From contig OZ025801.1 in NCBI GenBank assembly GCA_964019425.1, positions 682,001 through 746,000 of the forward strand: DNA of 64,000 bases. Reading direction: 5' to 3'. Positions 28,357 through 43,300 of this stretch are shown one piece after another. The position numbers and the translations under genes are program-made. This DNA comes from Flectonema sp. DT1601 (lineage: Eukaryota; Euglenozoa; Diplonemea; Diplonemida; Diplonemidae). Within the stretch, counting starts at the first letter, position 1. Each line of letters begins with the position of its first letter. The notes beneath the pieces were generated by a model. It was not told where the DNA came from. It saw only the letters and a program-made list of their open reading frames with translations, and made no database searches.

Positions 28357-31300
28357 GAGTTGAATTTCCAGGTGAGATTTGGACTGTTAGCTTTTGGCTA
28401 AGGCCCTCCCTGAAGAGCAAGAACAAAAAAACTACTCACACCTGAAGAAAACATACACAAAGAACACACTGTAAGCTGTGTGTGTATTTTGTGTTTGTCA
28501 CAACAGGAGAGAAAAGAAAGAGTGTCAAGGTTGGTCACCTTGCCTATCAACGCACAACATTGGTGGTCTCTACTAGACCCTGAGTGATCCCACTGGATCT
28601 CTCATCGTTCATAGTACCCTGTGTGAAGTTATAAAATCAAAGGTAAACTATGAACTACAAATGACTTAGCCTGTTATTATAATGCCACAGGCAGGCCCTG
28701 CATTCAGCAACTATCCAGCAGTGCTTGGATGTCCTGATCTTCTTCTAAAAAAAAGAAAGAAAAACAAAACTGTAGCTGGGATCACTCAGGATCAACAGAC
28801 TACCAATGCTACCTGTTGTACTTGCTCACTATGGGGGGTGATGCCAAACACCCAGAAGTACTTAACTACTTTCCTTCTTGCTGCCCAGGAGTTTCTGACC
28901 AGAACTAATAGAAAATAAAAAGTAGATGGGAAACAATAAAAAGTAAAATGCATATAACTGAAGTTAAACAAGACAAATGAAGTAACAGATCAGAACAGAT
29001 AGGGAATAAAAAGAAAAGATAAGCAAGCGTTATTGTAGTAAAAGATAACAAATAAACAAATGCAAGTATCAACACATGATTTAATTACACCAGCAGCTAA
29101 CAAACAACATAAAATTGAAGATCAGTTGCCAGAGTATTTCAACCATGGTAGAATACTCGCCCCTCTGGCAGGGATTATCCCAGACTTGTCCTTTAATCTA
29201 GTTGGACACCATGGCTTACAACCCTTCCAGAGGGAAGCACCATTATGACTTCTATTTTTTTTCTTCAAGAAAAATCATAAGGTGGGAACAAAGAAAAATG
29301 CTAAGAGGAACCCCCTATTAACACCTAAGACATCTAAACTGCAGCCCAGCCTATGCCCAATGCACTAACAGGTCATTCCCTCACACTCAGATCAAAAAAT
29401 CAAAGTTCAGAGTGCATCTTAGCGTGAATGAGAGAATTTCCTCCCGCTTATTTTGAACAAAAGGGATAGGAGAAGGGATAGAAAACGAACATAACAATAA
29501 AATTCTAAGTGAGAAACACTTAGCAGAAACACTTAGCAGCTTTTAAGGGGCTGAAAAGCAAAAAAAAAATCTAAGTGAGAAACACTTAGTAGAAACAATT
29601 TGTAGCTAATTAAGCTGAAAATAAAAAAATAAAAAATTTCTAAGTGAGAAATACTTAGCAACTTTTAGAACAAATATTTCAGTAAATAACCTGTAATGAT
29701 TAAACCATTACAAGTTTGATGCCAAAACTGACAAGGACTGAGTTGAATTTCCAGGTGAGATTTGGACTGTTAGCTTTTGGCTAAGGCCCTCCCTGAAGAG
29801 CAAGAACAAAAAAACTACTCACACCTGAAGAAAACATACACAAAGAACACACTGTAAGCTGTGTGTGTATTTTGTGTTTGTCACAACAGGAGAGAAAAGA
29901 AAGAGTGTCAAGGTTGGTCACCTTGCCTATCAACGCACAACATTGGTGGTCTCTACTAGACCCTGAGTGATCCCACTGGATCTCTCATCGTTCATAGTAC
30001 CCTGTGTGAAGTTATAAAATCAAAGGTAAACTATGAACTACAAATGACTTAGCCTGTTATTATAATGCCACAGGCAGGCCCTGCATTCAGCAACTATCCA
30101 GCAGTGCTTGGATGTCCTGATCTTCTTCTAAAAAAAAGAAAGAAAAACAAAACTGTAGCTGGGATCACTCAGGATCAACAGACTACCAATGCTACCTGTT
30201 GTACTTGCTCACTATGGGGGGTGATGCCAAACACCCAGAAGTACTTAACTACTTTCCTTCTTGCTGCCCAGGAGTTTCTGACCAGAACTAATAGAAAATA
30301 AAAAGTAGATGGGAAACAATAAAAAGTAAAATGCATATAACTGAAGTTAAACAAGACAAATGAAGTAACAGATCAGAACAGATAGGGAATAAAAAGAAAA
30401 GATAAGCAAGCGTTATTGTAGTAAAAGATAACAAATAAACAAATGCAAGTATCAACACATGATTTAATTACACCAGCAGCTAACAAACAACATAAAATTG
30501 AAGATCAGTTGCCAGAGTATTTCAACCATGGTAGAATACTCGCCCCTCTGGCAGGGATTATCCCAGACTTGTCCTTTAATCTAGTTGGACACCATGGCTT
30601 ACAACCCTTCCAGAGGGAAGCACCATTATGACTTCTATTTTTTTTCTTCAAGAAAAATCATAAGGTGGGAACAAAGAAAAATGCTAAGAGGAACCCCCTA
30701 TTAACACCTAAGACATCTAAACTGCAGCCCAGCCTATGCCCAATGCACTAACAGGTCATTCCCTCACACTCAGATCAAAAAATCAAAGTTCAGAGTGCAT
30801 CTTAGCGTGAATGAGAGAATTTCCTCCCGCTTATTTTGAACAAAAGGGATAGGAGAAGGGATAGAAAACGAACATAACAATAAAATTCTAAGTGAGAAAC
30901 ACTTAGCAGAAACACTTAGCAGCTTTTAAGGGGCTGAAAAGCAAAAAAAAAATCTAAGTGAGAAACACTTAGTAGAAACAATTTGTAGCTAATTAAGCTG
31001 AAAATAAAAAAATAAAAAATTTCTAAGTGAGAAATACTTAGCAACTTTTAGAACAAATATTTCAGTAAATAACCTGTAATGATTAAACCATTACAAGTTT
31101 GATGCCAAAACTGACAAGGACTGAGTTGAATTTCCAGGTGAGATTTGGACTGTTAGCTTTTGGCTAAGGCCCTCCCTGAAGAGCAAGAACAAAAAAACTA
31201 CTCACACCTGAAGAAAACATACACAAAGAACACACTGTAAGCTGTGTGTGTATTTTGTGTTTGTCACAACAGGAGAGAAAAGAAAGAGTGTCAAGGTTGG

Positions 31301-34300
31301 TCACCTTGCCTATCAACGCACAACATTGGTGGTCTCTACTAGACCCTGAGTGATCCCACTGGATCTCTCATCGTTCATAGTACCCTGTGTGAAGTTATAA
31401 AATCAAAGGTAAACTATGAACTACAAATGACTTAGCCTGTTATTATAATGCCACAGGCAGGCCCTGCATTCAGCAACTATCCAGCAGTGCTTGGATGTCC
31501 TGATCTTCTTCTAAAAAAAAGAAAGAAAAACAAAACTGTAGCTGGGATCACTCAGGATCAACAGACTACCAATGCTACCTGTTGTACTTGCTCACTATGG
31601 GGGGTGATGCCAAACACCCAGAAGTACTTAACTACTTTCCTTCTTGCTGCCCAGGAGTTTCTGACCAGAACTAATAGAAAATAAAAAGTAGATGGGAAAC
31701 AATAAAAAGTAAAATGCATATAACTGAAGTTAAACAAGACAAATGAAGTAACAGATCAGAACAGATAGGGAATAAAAAGAAAAGATAAGCAAGCGTTATT
31801 GTAGTAAAAGATAACAAATAAACAAATGCAAGTATCAACACATGATTTAATTACACCAGCAGCTAACAAACAACATAAAATTGAAGATCAGTTGCCAGAG
31901 TATTTCAACCATGGTAGAATACTCGCCCCTCTGGCAGGGATTATCCCAGACTTGTCCTTTAATCTAGTTGGACACCATGGCTTACAACCCTTCCAGAGGG
32001 AAGCACCATTATGACTTCTATTTTTTTTCTTCAAGAAAAATCATAAGGTGGGAACAAAGAAAAATGCTAAGAGGAACCCCCTATTAACACCTAAGACATC
32101 TAAACTGCAGCCCAGCCTATGCCCAATGCACTAACAGGTCATTCCCTCACACTCAGATCAAAAAATCAAAGTTCAGAGTGCATCTTAGCGTGAATGAGAG
32201 AATTTCCTCCCGCTTATTTTGAACAAAAGGGATAGGAGAAGGGATAGAAAACGAACATAACAATAAAATTCTAAGTGAGAAACACTTAGCAGAAACACTT
32301 AGCAGCTTTTAAGGGGCTGAAAAGCAAAAAAAAAATCTAAGTGAGAAACACTTAGTAGAAACAATTTGTAGCTAATTAAGCTGAAAATAAAAAAATAAAA
32401 AATTTCTAAGTGAGAAATACTTAGCAACTTTTAGAACAAATATTTCAGTAAATAACCTGTAATGATTAAACCATTACAAGTTTGATGCCAAAACTGACAA
32501 GGACTGAGTTGAATTTCCAGGTGAGATTTGGACTGTTAGCTTTTGGCTAAGGCCCTCCCTGAAGAGCAAGAACAAAAAAACTACTCACACCTGAAGAAAA
32601 CATACACAAAGAACACACTGTAAGCTGTGTGTGTATTTTGTGTTTGTCACAACAGGAGAGAAAAGAAAGAGTGTCAAGGTTGGTCACCTTGCCTATCAAC
32701 GCACAACATTGGTGGTCTCTACTAGACCCTGAGTGATCCCACTGGATCTCTCATCGTTCATAGTACCCTGTGTGAAGTTATAAAATCAAAGGTAAACTAT
32801 GAACTACAAATGACTTAGCCTGTTATTATAATGCCACAGGCAGGCCCTGCATTCAGCAACTATCCAGCAGTGCTTGGATGTCCTGATCTTCTTCTAAAAA
32901 AAAGAAAGAAAAACAAAACTGTAGCTGGGATCACTCAGGATCAACAGACTACCAATGCTACCTGTTGTACTTGCTCACTATGGGGGGTGATGCCAAACAC
33001 CCAGAAGTACTTAACTACTTTCCTTCTTGCTGCCCAGGAGTTTCTGACCAGAACTAATAGAAAATAAAAAGTAGATGGGAAACAATAAAAAGTAAAATGC
33101 ATATAACTGAAGTTAAACAAGACAAATGAAGTAACAGATCAGAACAGATAGGGAATAAAAAGAAAAGATAAGCAAGCGTTATTGTAGTAAAAGATAACAA
33201 ATAAACAAATGCAAGTATCAACACATGATTTAATTACACCAGCAGCTAACAAACAACATAAAATTGAAGATCAGTTGCCAGAGTATTTCAACCATGGTAG
33301 AATACTCGCCCCTCTGGCAGGGATTATCCCAGACTTGTCCTTTAATCTAGTTGGACACCATGGCTTACAACCCTTCCAGAGGGAAGCACCATTATGACTT
33401 CTATTTTTTTTCTTCAAGAAAAATCATAAGGTGGGAACAAAGAAAAATGCTAAGAGGAACCCCCTATTAACACCTAAGACATCTAAACTGCAGCCCAGCC
33501 TATGCCCAATGCACTAACAGGTCATTCCCTCACACTCAGATCAAAAAATCAAAGTTCAGAGTGCATCTTAGCGTGAATGAGAGAATTTCCTCCCGCTTAT
33601 TTTGAACAAAAGGGATAGGAGAAGGGATAGAAAACGAACATAACAATAAAATTCTAAGTGAGAAACACTTAGCAGAAACACTTAGCAGCTTTTAAGGGGC
33701 TGAAAAGCAAAAAAAAAATCTAAGTGAGAAACACTTAGTAGAAACAATTTGTAGCTAATTAAGCTGAAAATAAAAAAATAAAAAATTTCTAAGTGAGAAA
33801 TACTTAGCAACTTTTAGAACAAATATTTCAGTAAATAACCTGTAATGATTAAACCATTACAAGTTTGATGCCAAAACTGACAAGGACTGAGTTGAATTTC
33901 CAGGTGAGATTTGGACTGTTAGCTTTTGGCTAAGGCCCTCCCTGAAGAGCAAGAACAAAAAAACTACTCACACCTGAAGAAAACATACACAAAGAACACA
34001 CTGTAAGCTGTGTGTGTATTTTGTGTTTGTCACAACAGGAGAGAAAAGAAAGAATGTCAAGGTTGGTCACCTTGCCTATCAACGCACAACATTGGTGGTC
34101 TCTACTAGACCCTGAGTGATCCCACTGGATCTCTCATCGTTCATAGTACCCTGTGTGAAGTTATAAAATCAAAGGTAAACTATGAACTACAAATGACTTA
34201 GCCTGTTATTATAATGCCACAGGCAGGCCCTGCATTCAGCAACTATCCAGCAGTGCTTGGATGTCCTGATCTTCTTCTAAAAAAAAGAAAGAAAAACAAA

Positions 34301-37300
34301 ACTGTAGCTGGGATCACTCAGGATCAACAGACTACCAATGCTACCTGTTGTACTTGCTCACTATGGGGGGTGATGCCAAACACCCAGAAGTACTTAACTA
34401 CTTTCCTTCTTGCTGCCCAGGAGTTTCTGACCAGAACTAATAGAAAATAAAAAGTAGATGGGAAACAATAAAAAGTAAAATGCATATAACTGAAGTTAAA
34501 CAAGACAAATGAAGTAACAGATCAGAACAGATAGGGAATAAAAAGAAAAGATAAGCAAGCGTTATTGTAGTAAAAGATAACAAATAAACAAATGCAAGTA
34601 TCAACACATGATTTAATTACACCAGCAGCTAACAAACAACATAAAATTGAAGATCAGTTGCCAGAGTATTTCAACCATGGTAGAATACTCGCCCCTCTGG
34701 CAGGGATTATCCCAGACTTGTCCTTTAATCTAGTTGGACACCATGGCTTACAACCCTTCCAGAGGGAAGCACCATTATGACTTCTATTTTTTTTCTTCAA
34801 GAAAAATCATAAGGTGGGAACAAAGAAAAATGCTAAGAGGAACCCCCTATTAACACCTAAGACATCTAAACTGCAGCCCAGCCTATGCCCAATGCACTAA
34901 CAGGTCATTCCCTCACACTCAGATCAAAAAATCAAAGTTCAGAGTGCATCTTAGCGTGAATGAGAGAATTTCCTCCCGCTTATTTTGAACAAAAGGGATA
35001 GGAGAAGGGATAGAAAACGAACATAACAATAAAATTCTAAGTGAGAAACACTTAGCAGAAACACTTAGCAGCTTTTAAGGGGCTGAAAAGCAAAAAAAAA
35101 ATCTAAGTGAGAAACACTTAGTAGAAACAATTTGTAGCTAATTAAGCTGAAAATAAAAAAATAAAAAATTTCTAAGTGAGAAATACTTAGCAACTTTTAG
35201 AACAAATATTTCAGTAAATAACCTGTAATGATTAAACCATTACAAGTTTGATGCCAAAACTGACAAGGACTGAGTTGAATTTCCAGGTGAGATTTGGACT
35301 GTTAGCTTTTGGCTAAGGCCCTCCCTGAAGAGCAAGAACAAAAAAACTACTCACACCTGAAGAAAACATACACAAAGAACACACTGTAAGCTGTGTGTGT
35401 ATTTTGTGTTTGTCACAACAGGAGAGAAAAGAAAGAGTGTCAAGGTTGGTCACCTTGCCTATCAACGCACAACATTGGTGGTCTCTACTAGACCCTGAGT
35501 GATCCCACTGGATCTCTCATCGTTCATAGTACCCTGTGTGAAGTTATAAAATCAAAGGTAAACTATGAACTACAAATGACTTAGCCTGTTATTATAATGC
35601 CACAGGCAGGCCCTGCATTCAGCAACTATCCAGCAGTGCTTGGATGTCCTGATCTTCTTCTAAAAAAAAGAAAGAAAAACAAAACTGTAGCTGGGATCAC
35701 TCAGGATCAACAGACTACCAATGCTACCTGTTGTACTTGCTCACTATGGGGGGTGATGCCAAACACCCAGAAGTACTTAACTACTTTCCTTCTTGCTGCC
35801 CAGGAGTTTCTGACCAGAACTAATAGAAAATAAAAAGTAGATGGGAAACAATAAAAAGTAAAATGCATATAACTGAAGTTAAACAAGACAAATGAAGTAA
35901 CAGATCAGAACAGATAGGGAATAAAAAGAAAAGATAAGCAAGCGTTATTGTAGTAAAAGATAACAAATAAACAAATGCAAGTATCAACACATGATTTAAT
36001 TACACCAGCAGCTAACAAACAACATAAAATTGAAGATCAGTTGCCAGAGTATTTCAACCATGGTAGAATACTCGCCCCTCTGGCAGGGATTATCCCAGAC
36101 TTGTCCTTTAATCTAGTTGGACACCATGGCTTACAACCCTTCCAGAGGGAAGCACCATTATGACTTCTATTTTTTTTCTTCAAGAAAAATCATAAGGTGG
36201 GAACAAAGAAAAATGCTAAGAGGAACCCCCTATTAACACCTAAGACATCTAAACTGCAGCCCAGCCTATGCCCAATGCACTAACAGGTCATTCCCTCACA
36301 CTCAGATCAAAAAATCAAAGTTCAGAGTGCATCTTAGCGTGAATGAGAGAATTTCCTCCCGCTTATTTTGAACAAAAGGGATAGGAGAAGGGATAGAAAA
36401 CGAACATAACAATAAAATTCTAAGTGAGAAACACTTAGCAGAAACACTTAGCAGCTTTTAAGGGGCTGAAAAGCAAAAAAAAAATCTAAGTGAGAAACAC
36501 TTAGTAGAAACAATTTGTAGCTAATTAAGCTGAAAATAAAAAAATAAAAAATTTCTAAGTGAGAAATACTTAGCAACTTTTAGAACAAATATTTCAGTAA
36601 ATAACCTGTAATGATTAAACCATTACAAGTTTGATGCCAAAACTGACAAGGACTGAGTTGAATTTCCAGGTGAGATTTGGACTGTTAGCTTTTGGCTAAG
36701 GCCCTCCCTGAAGAGCAAGAACAAAAAAACTACTCACACCTGAAGAAAACATACACAAAGAACACACTGTAAGCTGTGTGTGTATTTTGTGTTTGTCACA
36801 ACAGGAGAGAAAAGAAAGAGTGTCAAGGTTGGTCACCTTGCCTATCAACGCACAACATTGGTGGTCTCTACTAGACCCTGAGTGATCCCACTGGATCTCT
36901 CATCGTTCATAGTACCCTGTGTGAAGTTATAAAATCAAAGGTAAACTATGAACTACAAATGACTTAGCCTGTTATTATAATGCCACAGGCAGGCCCTGCA
37001 TTCAGCAACTATCCAGCAGTGCTTGGATGTCCTGATCTTCTTCTAAAAAAAAGAAAGAAAAACAAAACTGTAGCTGGGATCACTCAGGATCAACAGACTA
37101 CCAATGCTACCTGTTGTACTTGCTCACTATGGGGGGTGATGCCAAACACCCAGAAGTACTTAACTACTTTCCTTCTTGCTGCCCAGGAGTTTCTGACCAG
37201 AACTAATAGAAAATAAAAAGTAGATGGGAAACAATAAAAAGTAAAATGCATATAACTGAAGTTAAACAAGACAAATGAAGTAACAGATCAGAACAGATAG

Positions 37301-40300
37301 GGAATAAAAAGAAAAGATAAGCAAGCGTTATTGTAGTAAAAGATAACAAATAAACAAATGCAAGTATCAACACATGATTTAATTACACCAGCAGCTAACA
37401 AACAACATAAAATTGAAGATCAGTTGCCAGAGTATTTCAACCATGGTAGAATACTCGCCCCTCTGGCAGGGATTATCCCAGACTTGTCCTTTAATCTAGT
37501 TGGACACCATGGCTTACAACCCTTCCAGAGGGAAGCACCATTATGACTTCTATTTTTTTTCTTCAAGAAAAATCATAAGGTGGGAACAAAGAAAAATGCT
37601 AAGAGGAACCCCCTATTAACACCTAAGACATCTAAACTGCAGCCCAGCCTATGCCCAATGCACTAACAGGTCATTCCCTCACACTCAGATCAAAAAATCA
37701 AAGTTCAGAGTGCATCTTAGCGTGAATGAGAGAATTTCCTCCCGCTTATTTTGAACAAAAGGGATAGGAGAAGGGATAGAAAACGAACATAACAATAAAA
37801 TTCTAAGTGAGAAACACTTAGCAGAAACACTTAGCAGCTTTTAAGGGGCTGAAAAGCAAAAAAAAAATCTAAGTGAGAAACACTTAGTAGAAACAATTTG
37901 TAGCTAATTAAGCTGAAAATAAAAAAATAAAAAATTTCTAAGTGAGAAATACTTAGCAACTTTTAGAACAAATATTTCAGTAAATAACCTGTAATGATTA
38001 AACCATTACAAGTTTGATGCCAAAACTGACAAGGACTGAGTTGAATTTCCAGGTGAGATTTGGACTGTTAGCTTTTGGCTAAGGCCCTCCCTGAAGAGCA
38101 AGAACAAAAAAACTACTCACACCTGAAGAAAACATACACAAAGAACACACTGTAAGCTGTGTGTGTATTTTGTGTTTGTCACAACAGGAGAGAAAAGAAA
38201 GAGTGTCAAGGTTGGTCACCTTGCCTATCAACGCACAACATTGGTGGTCTCTACTAGACCCTGAGTGATCCCACTGGATCTCTCATCGTTCATAGTACCC
38301 TGTGTGAAGTTATAAAATCAAAGGTAAACTATGAACTACAAATGACTTAGCCTGTTATTATAATGCCACAGGCAGGCCCTGCATTCAGCAACTATCCAGC
38401 AGTGCTTGGATGTCCTGATCTTCTTCTAAAAAAAAGAAAGAAAAACAAAACTGTAGCTGGGATCACTCAGGATCAACAGACTACCAATGCTACCTGTTGT
38501 ACTTGCTCACTATGGGGGGTGATGCCAAACACCCAGAAGTACTTAACTACTTTCCTTCTTGCTGCCCAGGAGTTTCTGACCAGAACTAATAGAAAATAAA
38601 AAGTAGATGGGAAACAATAAAAAGTAAAATGCATATAACTGAAGTTAAACAAGACAAATGAAGTAACAGATCAGAACAGATAGGGAATAAAAAGAAAAGA
38701 TAAGCAAGCGTTATTGTAGTAAAAGATAACAAATAAACAAATGCAAGTATCAACACATGATTTAATTACACCAGCAGCTAACAAACAACATAAAATTGAA
38801 GATCAGTTGCCAGAGTATTTCAACCATGGTAGAATACTCGCCCCTCTGGCAGGGATTATCCCAGACTTGTCCTTTAATCTAGTTGGACACCATGGCTTAC
38901 AACCCTTCCAGAGGGAAGCACCATTATGACTTCTATTTTTTTTCTTCAAGAAAAATCATAAGGTGGGAACAAAGAAAAATGCTAAGAGGAACCCCCTATT
39001 AACACCTAAGACATCTAAACTGCAGCCCAGCCTATGCCCAATGCACTAACAGGTCATTCCCTCACACTCAGATCAAAAAATCAAAGTTCAGAGTGCATCT
39101 TAGCGTGAATGAGAGAATTTCCTCCCGCTTATTTTGAACAAAAGGGATAGGAGAAGGGATAGAAAACGAACATAACAATAAAATTCTAAGTGAGAAACAC
39201 TTAGCAGAAACACTTAGCAGCTTTTAAGGGGCTGAAAAGCAAAAAAAAAATCTAAGTGAGAAACACTTAGTAGAAACAATTTGTAGCTAATTAAGCTGAA
39301 AATAAAAAAATAAAAAATTTCTAAGTGAGAAATACTTAGCAACTTTTAGAACAAATATTTCAGTAAATAACCTGTAATGATTAAACCATTACAAGTTTGA
39401 TGCCAAAACTGACAAGGACTGAGTTGAATTTCCAGGTGAGATTTGGACTGTTAGCTTTTGGCTAAGGCCCTCCCTGAAGAGCAAGAACAAAAAAACTACT
39501 CACACCTGAAGAAAACATACACAAAGAACACACTGTAAGCTGTGTGTGTATTTTGTGTTTGTCACAACAGGAGAGAAAAGAAAGAATGTCAAGGTTGGTC
39601 ACCTTGCCTATCAACGCACAACATTGGTGGTCTCTACTAGACCCTGAGTGATCCCACTGGATCTCTCATCGTTCATAGTACCCTGTGTGAAGTTATAAAA
39701 TCAAAGGTAAACTATGAACTACAAATGACTTAGCCTGTTATTATAATGCCACAGGCAGGCCCTGCATTCAGCAACTATCCAGCAGTGCTTGGATGTCCTG
39801 ATCTTCTTCTAAAAAAAAGAAAGAAAAACAAAACTGTAGCTGGGATCACTCAGGATCAACAGACTACCAATGCTACCTGTTGTACTTGCTCACTATGGGG
39901 GGTGATGCCAAACACCCAGAAGTACTTAACTACTTTCCTTCTTGCTGCCCAGGAGTTTCTGACCAGAACTAATAGAAAATAAAAAGTAGATGGGAAACAA
40001 TAAAAAGTAAAATGCATATAACTGAAGTTAAACAAGACAAATGAAGTAACAGATCAGAACAGATAGGGAATAAAAAGAAAAGATAAGCAAGCGTTATTGT
40101 AGTAAAAGATAACAAATAAACAAATGCAAGTATCAACACATGATTTAATTACACCAGCAGCTAACAAACAACATAAAATTGAAGATCAGTTGCCAGAGTA
40201 TTTCAACCATGGTAGAATACTCGCCCCTCTGGCAGGGATTATCCCAGACTTGTCCTTTAATCTAGTTGGACACCATGGCTTACAACCCTTCCAGAGGGAA

Positions 40301-43300
40301 GCACCATTATGACTTCTATTTTTTTTCTTCAAGAAAAATCATAAGGTGGGAACAAAGAAAAATGCTAAGAGGAACCCCCTATTAACACCTAAGACATCTA
40401 AACTGCAGCCCAGCCTATGCCCAATGCACTAACAGGTCATTCCCTCACACTCAGATCAAAAAATCAAAGTTCAGAGTGCATCTTAGCGTGAATGAGAGAA
40501 TTTCCTCCCGCTTATTTTGAACAAAAGGGATAGGAGAAGGGATAGAAAACGAACATAACAATAAAATTCTAAGTGAGAAACACTTAGCAGAAACACTTAG
40601 CAGCTTTTAAGGGGCTGAAAAGCAAAAAAAAAATCTAAGTGAGAAACACTTAGTAGAAACAATTTGTAGCTAATTAAGCTGAAAATAAAAAAATAAAAAA
40701 TTTCTAAGTGAGAAATACTTAGCAACTTTTAGAACAAATATTTCAGTAAATAACCTGTAATGATTAAACCATTACAAGTTTGATGCCAAAACTGACAAGG
40801 ACTGAGTTGAATTTCCAGGTGAGATTTGGACTGTTAGCTTTTGGCTAAGGCCCTCCCTGAAGAGCAAGAACAAAAAAACTACTCACACCTGAAGAAAACA
40901 TACACAAAGAACACACTGTAAGCTGTGTGTGTATTTTGTGTTTGTCACAACAGGAGAGAAAAGAAAGAGTGTCAAGGTTGGTCACCTTGCCTATCAACGC
41001 ACAACATTGGTGGTCTCTACTAGACCCTGAGTGATCCCACTGGATCTCTCATCGTTCATAGTACCCTGTGTGAAGTTATAAAATCAAAGGTAAACTATGA
41101 ACTACAAATGACTTAGCCTGTTATTATAATGCCACAGGCAGGCCCTGCATTCAGCAACTATCCAGCAGTGCTTGGATGTCCTGATCTTCTTCTAAAAAAA
41201 AGAAAGAAAAACAAAACTGTAGCTGGGATCACTCAGGATCAACAGACTACCAATGCTACCTGTTGTACTTGCTCACTATGGGGGGTGATGCCAAACACCC
41301 AGAAGTACTTAACTACTTTCCTTCTTGCTGCCCAGGAGTTTCTGACCAGAACTAATAGAAAATAAAAAGTAGATGGGAAACAATAAAAAGTAAAATGCAT
41401 ATAACTGAAGTTAAACAAGACAAATGAAGTAACAGATCAGAACAGATAGGGAATAAAAAGAAAAGATAAGCAAGCGTTATTGTAGTAAAAGATAACAAAT
41501 AAACAAATGCAAGTATCAACACATGATTTAATTACACCAGCAGCTAACAAACAACATAAAATTGAAGATCAGTTGCCAGAGTATTTCAACCATGGTAGAA
41601 TACTCGCCCCTCTGGCAGGGATTATCCCAGACTTGTCCTTTAATCTAGTTGGACACCATGGCTTACAACCCTTCCAGAGGGAAGCACCATTATGACTTCT
41701 ATTTTTTTTCTTCAAGAAAAATCATAAGGTGGGAACAAAGAAAAATGCTAAGAGGAACCCCCTATTAACACCTAAGACATCTAAACTGCAGCCCAGCCTA
41801 TGCCCAATGCACTAACAGGTCATTCCCTCACACTCAGATCAAAAAATCAAAGTTCAGAGTGCATCTTAGCGTGAATGAGAGAATTTCCTCCCGCTTATTT
41901 TGAACAAAAGGGATAGGAGAAGGGATAGAAAACGAACATAACAATAAAATTCTAAGTGAGAAACACTTAGCAGAAACACTTAGCAGCTTTTAAGGGGCTG
42001 AAAAGCAAAAAAAAAATCTAAGTGAGAAACACTTAGTAGAAACAATTTGTAGCTAATTAAGCTGAAAATAAAAAAATAAAAAATTTCTAAGTGAGAAATA
42101 CTTAGCAACTTTTAGAACAAATATTTCAGTAAATAACCTGTAATGATTAAACCATTACAAGTTTGATGCCAAAACTGACAAGGACTGAGTTGAATTTCCA
42201 GGTGAGATTTGGACTGTTAGCTTTTGGCTAAGGCCCTCCCTGAAGAGCAAGAACAAAAAAACTACTCACACCTGAAGAAAACATACACAAAGAACACACT
42301 GTAAGCTGTGTGTGTATTTTGTGTTTGTCACAACAGGAGAGAAAAGAAAGAATGTCAAGGTTGGTCACCTTGCCTATCAACGCACAACATTGGTGGTCTC
42401 TACTAGACCCTGAGTGATCCCACTGGATCTCTCATCGTTCATAGTACCCTGTGTGAAGTTATAAAATCAAAGGTAAACTATGAACTACAAATGACTTAGC
42501 CTGTTATTATAATGCCACAGGCAGGCCCTGCATTCAGCAACTATCCAGCAGTGCTTGGATGTCCTGATCTTCTTCTAAAAAAAAGAAAGAAAAACAAAAC
42601 TGTAGCTGGGATCACTCAGGATCAACAGACTACCAATGCTACCTGTTGTACTTGCTCACTATGGGGGGTGATGCCAAACACCCAGAAGTACTTAACTACT
42701 TTCCTTCTTGCTGCCCAGGAGTTTCTGACCAGAACTAATAGAAAATAAAAAGTAGATGGGAAACAATAAAAAGTAAAATGCATATAACTGAAGTTAAACA
42801 AGACAAATGAAGTAACAGATCAGAACAGATAGGGAATAAAAAGAAAAGATAAGCAAGCGTTATTGTAGTAAAAGATAACAAATAAACAAATGCAAGTATC
42901 AACACATGATTTAATTACACCAGCAGCTAACAAACAACATAAAATTGAAGATCAGTTGCCAGAGTATTTCAACCATGGTAGAATACTCGCCCCTCTGGCA
43001 GGGATTATCCCAGACTTGTCCTTTAATCTAGTTGGACACCATGGCTTACAACCCTTCCAGAGGGAAGCACCATTATGACTTCTATTTTTTTTCTTCAAGA
43101 AAAATCATAAGGTGGGAACAAAGAAAAATGCTAAGAGGAACCCCCTATTAACACCTAAGACATCTAAACTGCAGCCCAGCCTATGCCCAATGCACTAACA
43201 GGTCATTCCCTCACACTCAGATCAAAAAATCAAAGTTCAGAGTGCATCTTAGCGTGAATGAGAGAATTTCCTCCCGCTTATTTTGAACAAAAGGGATAGG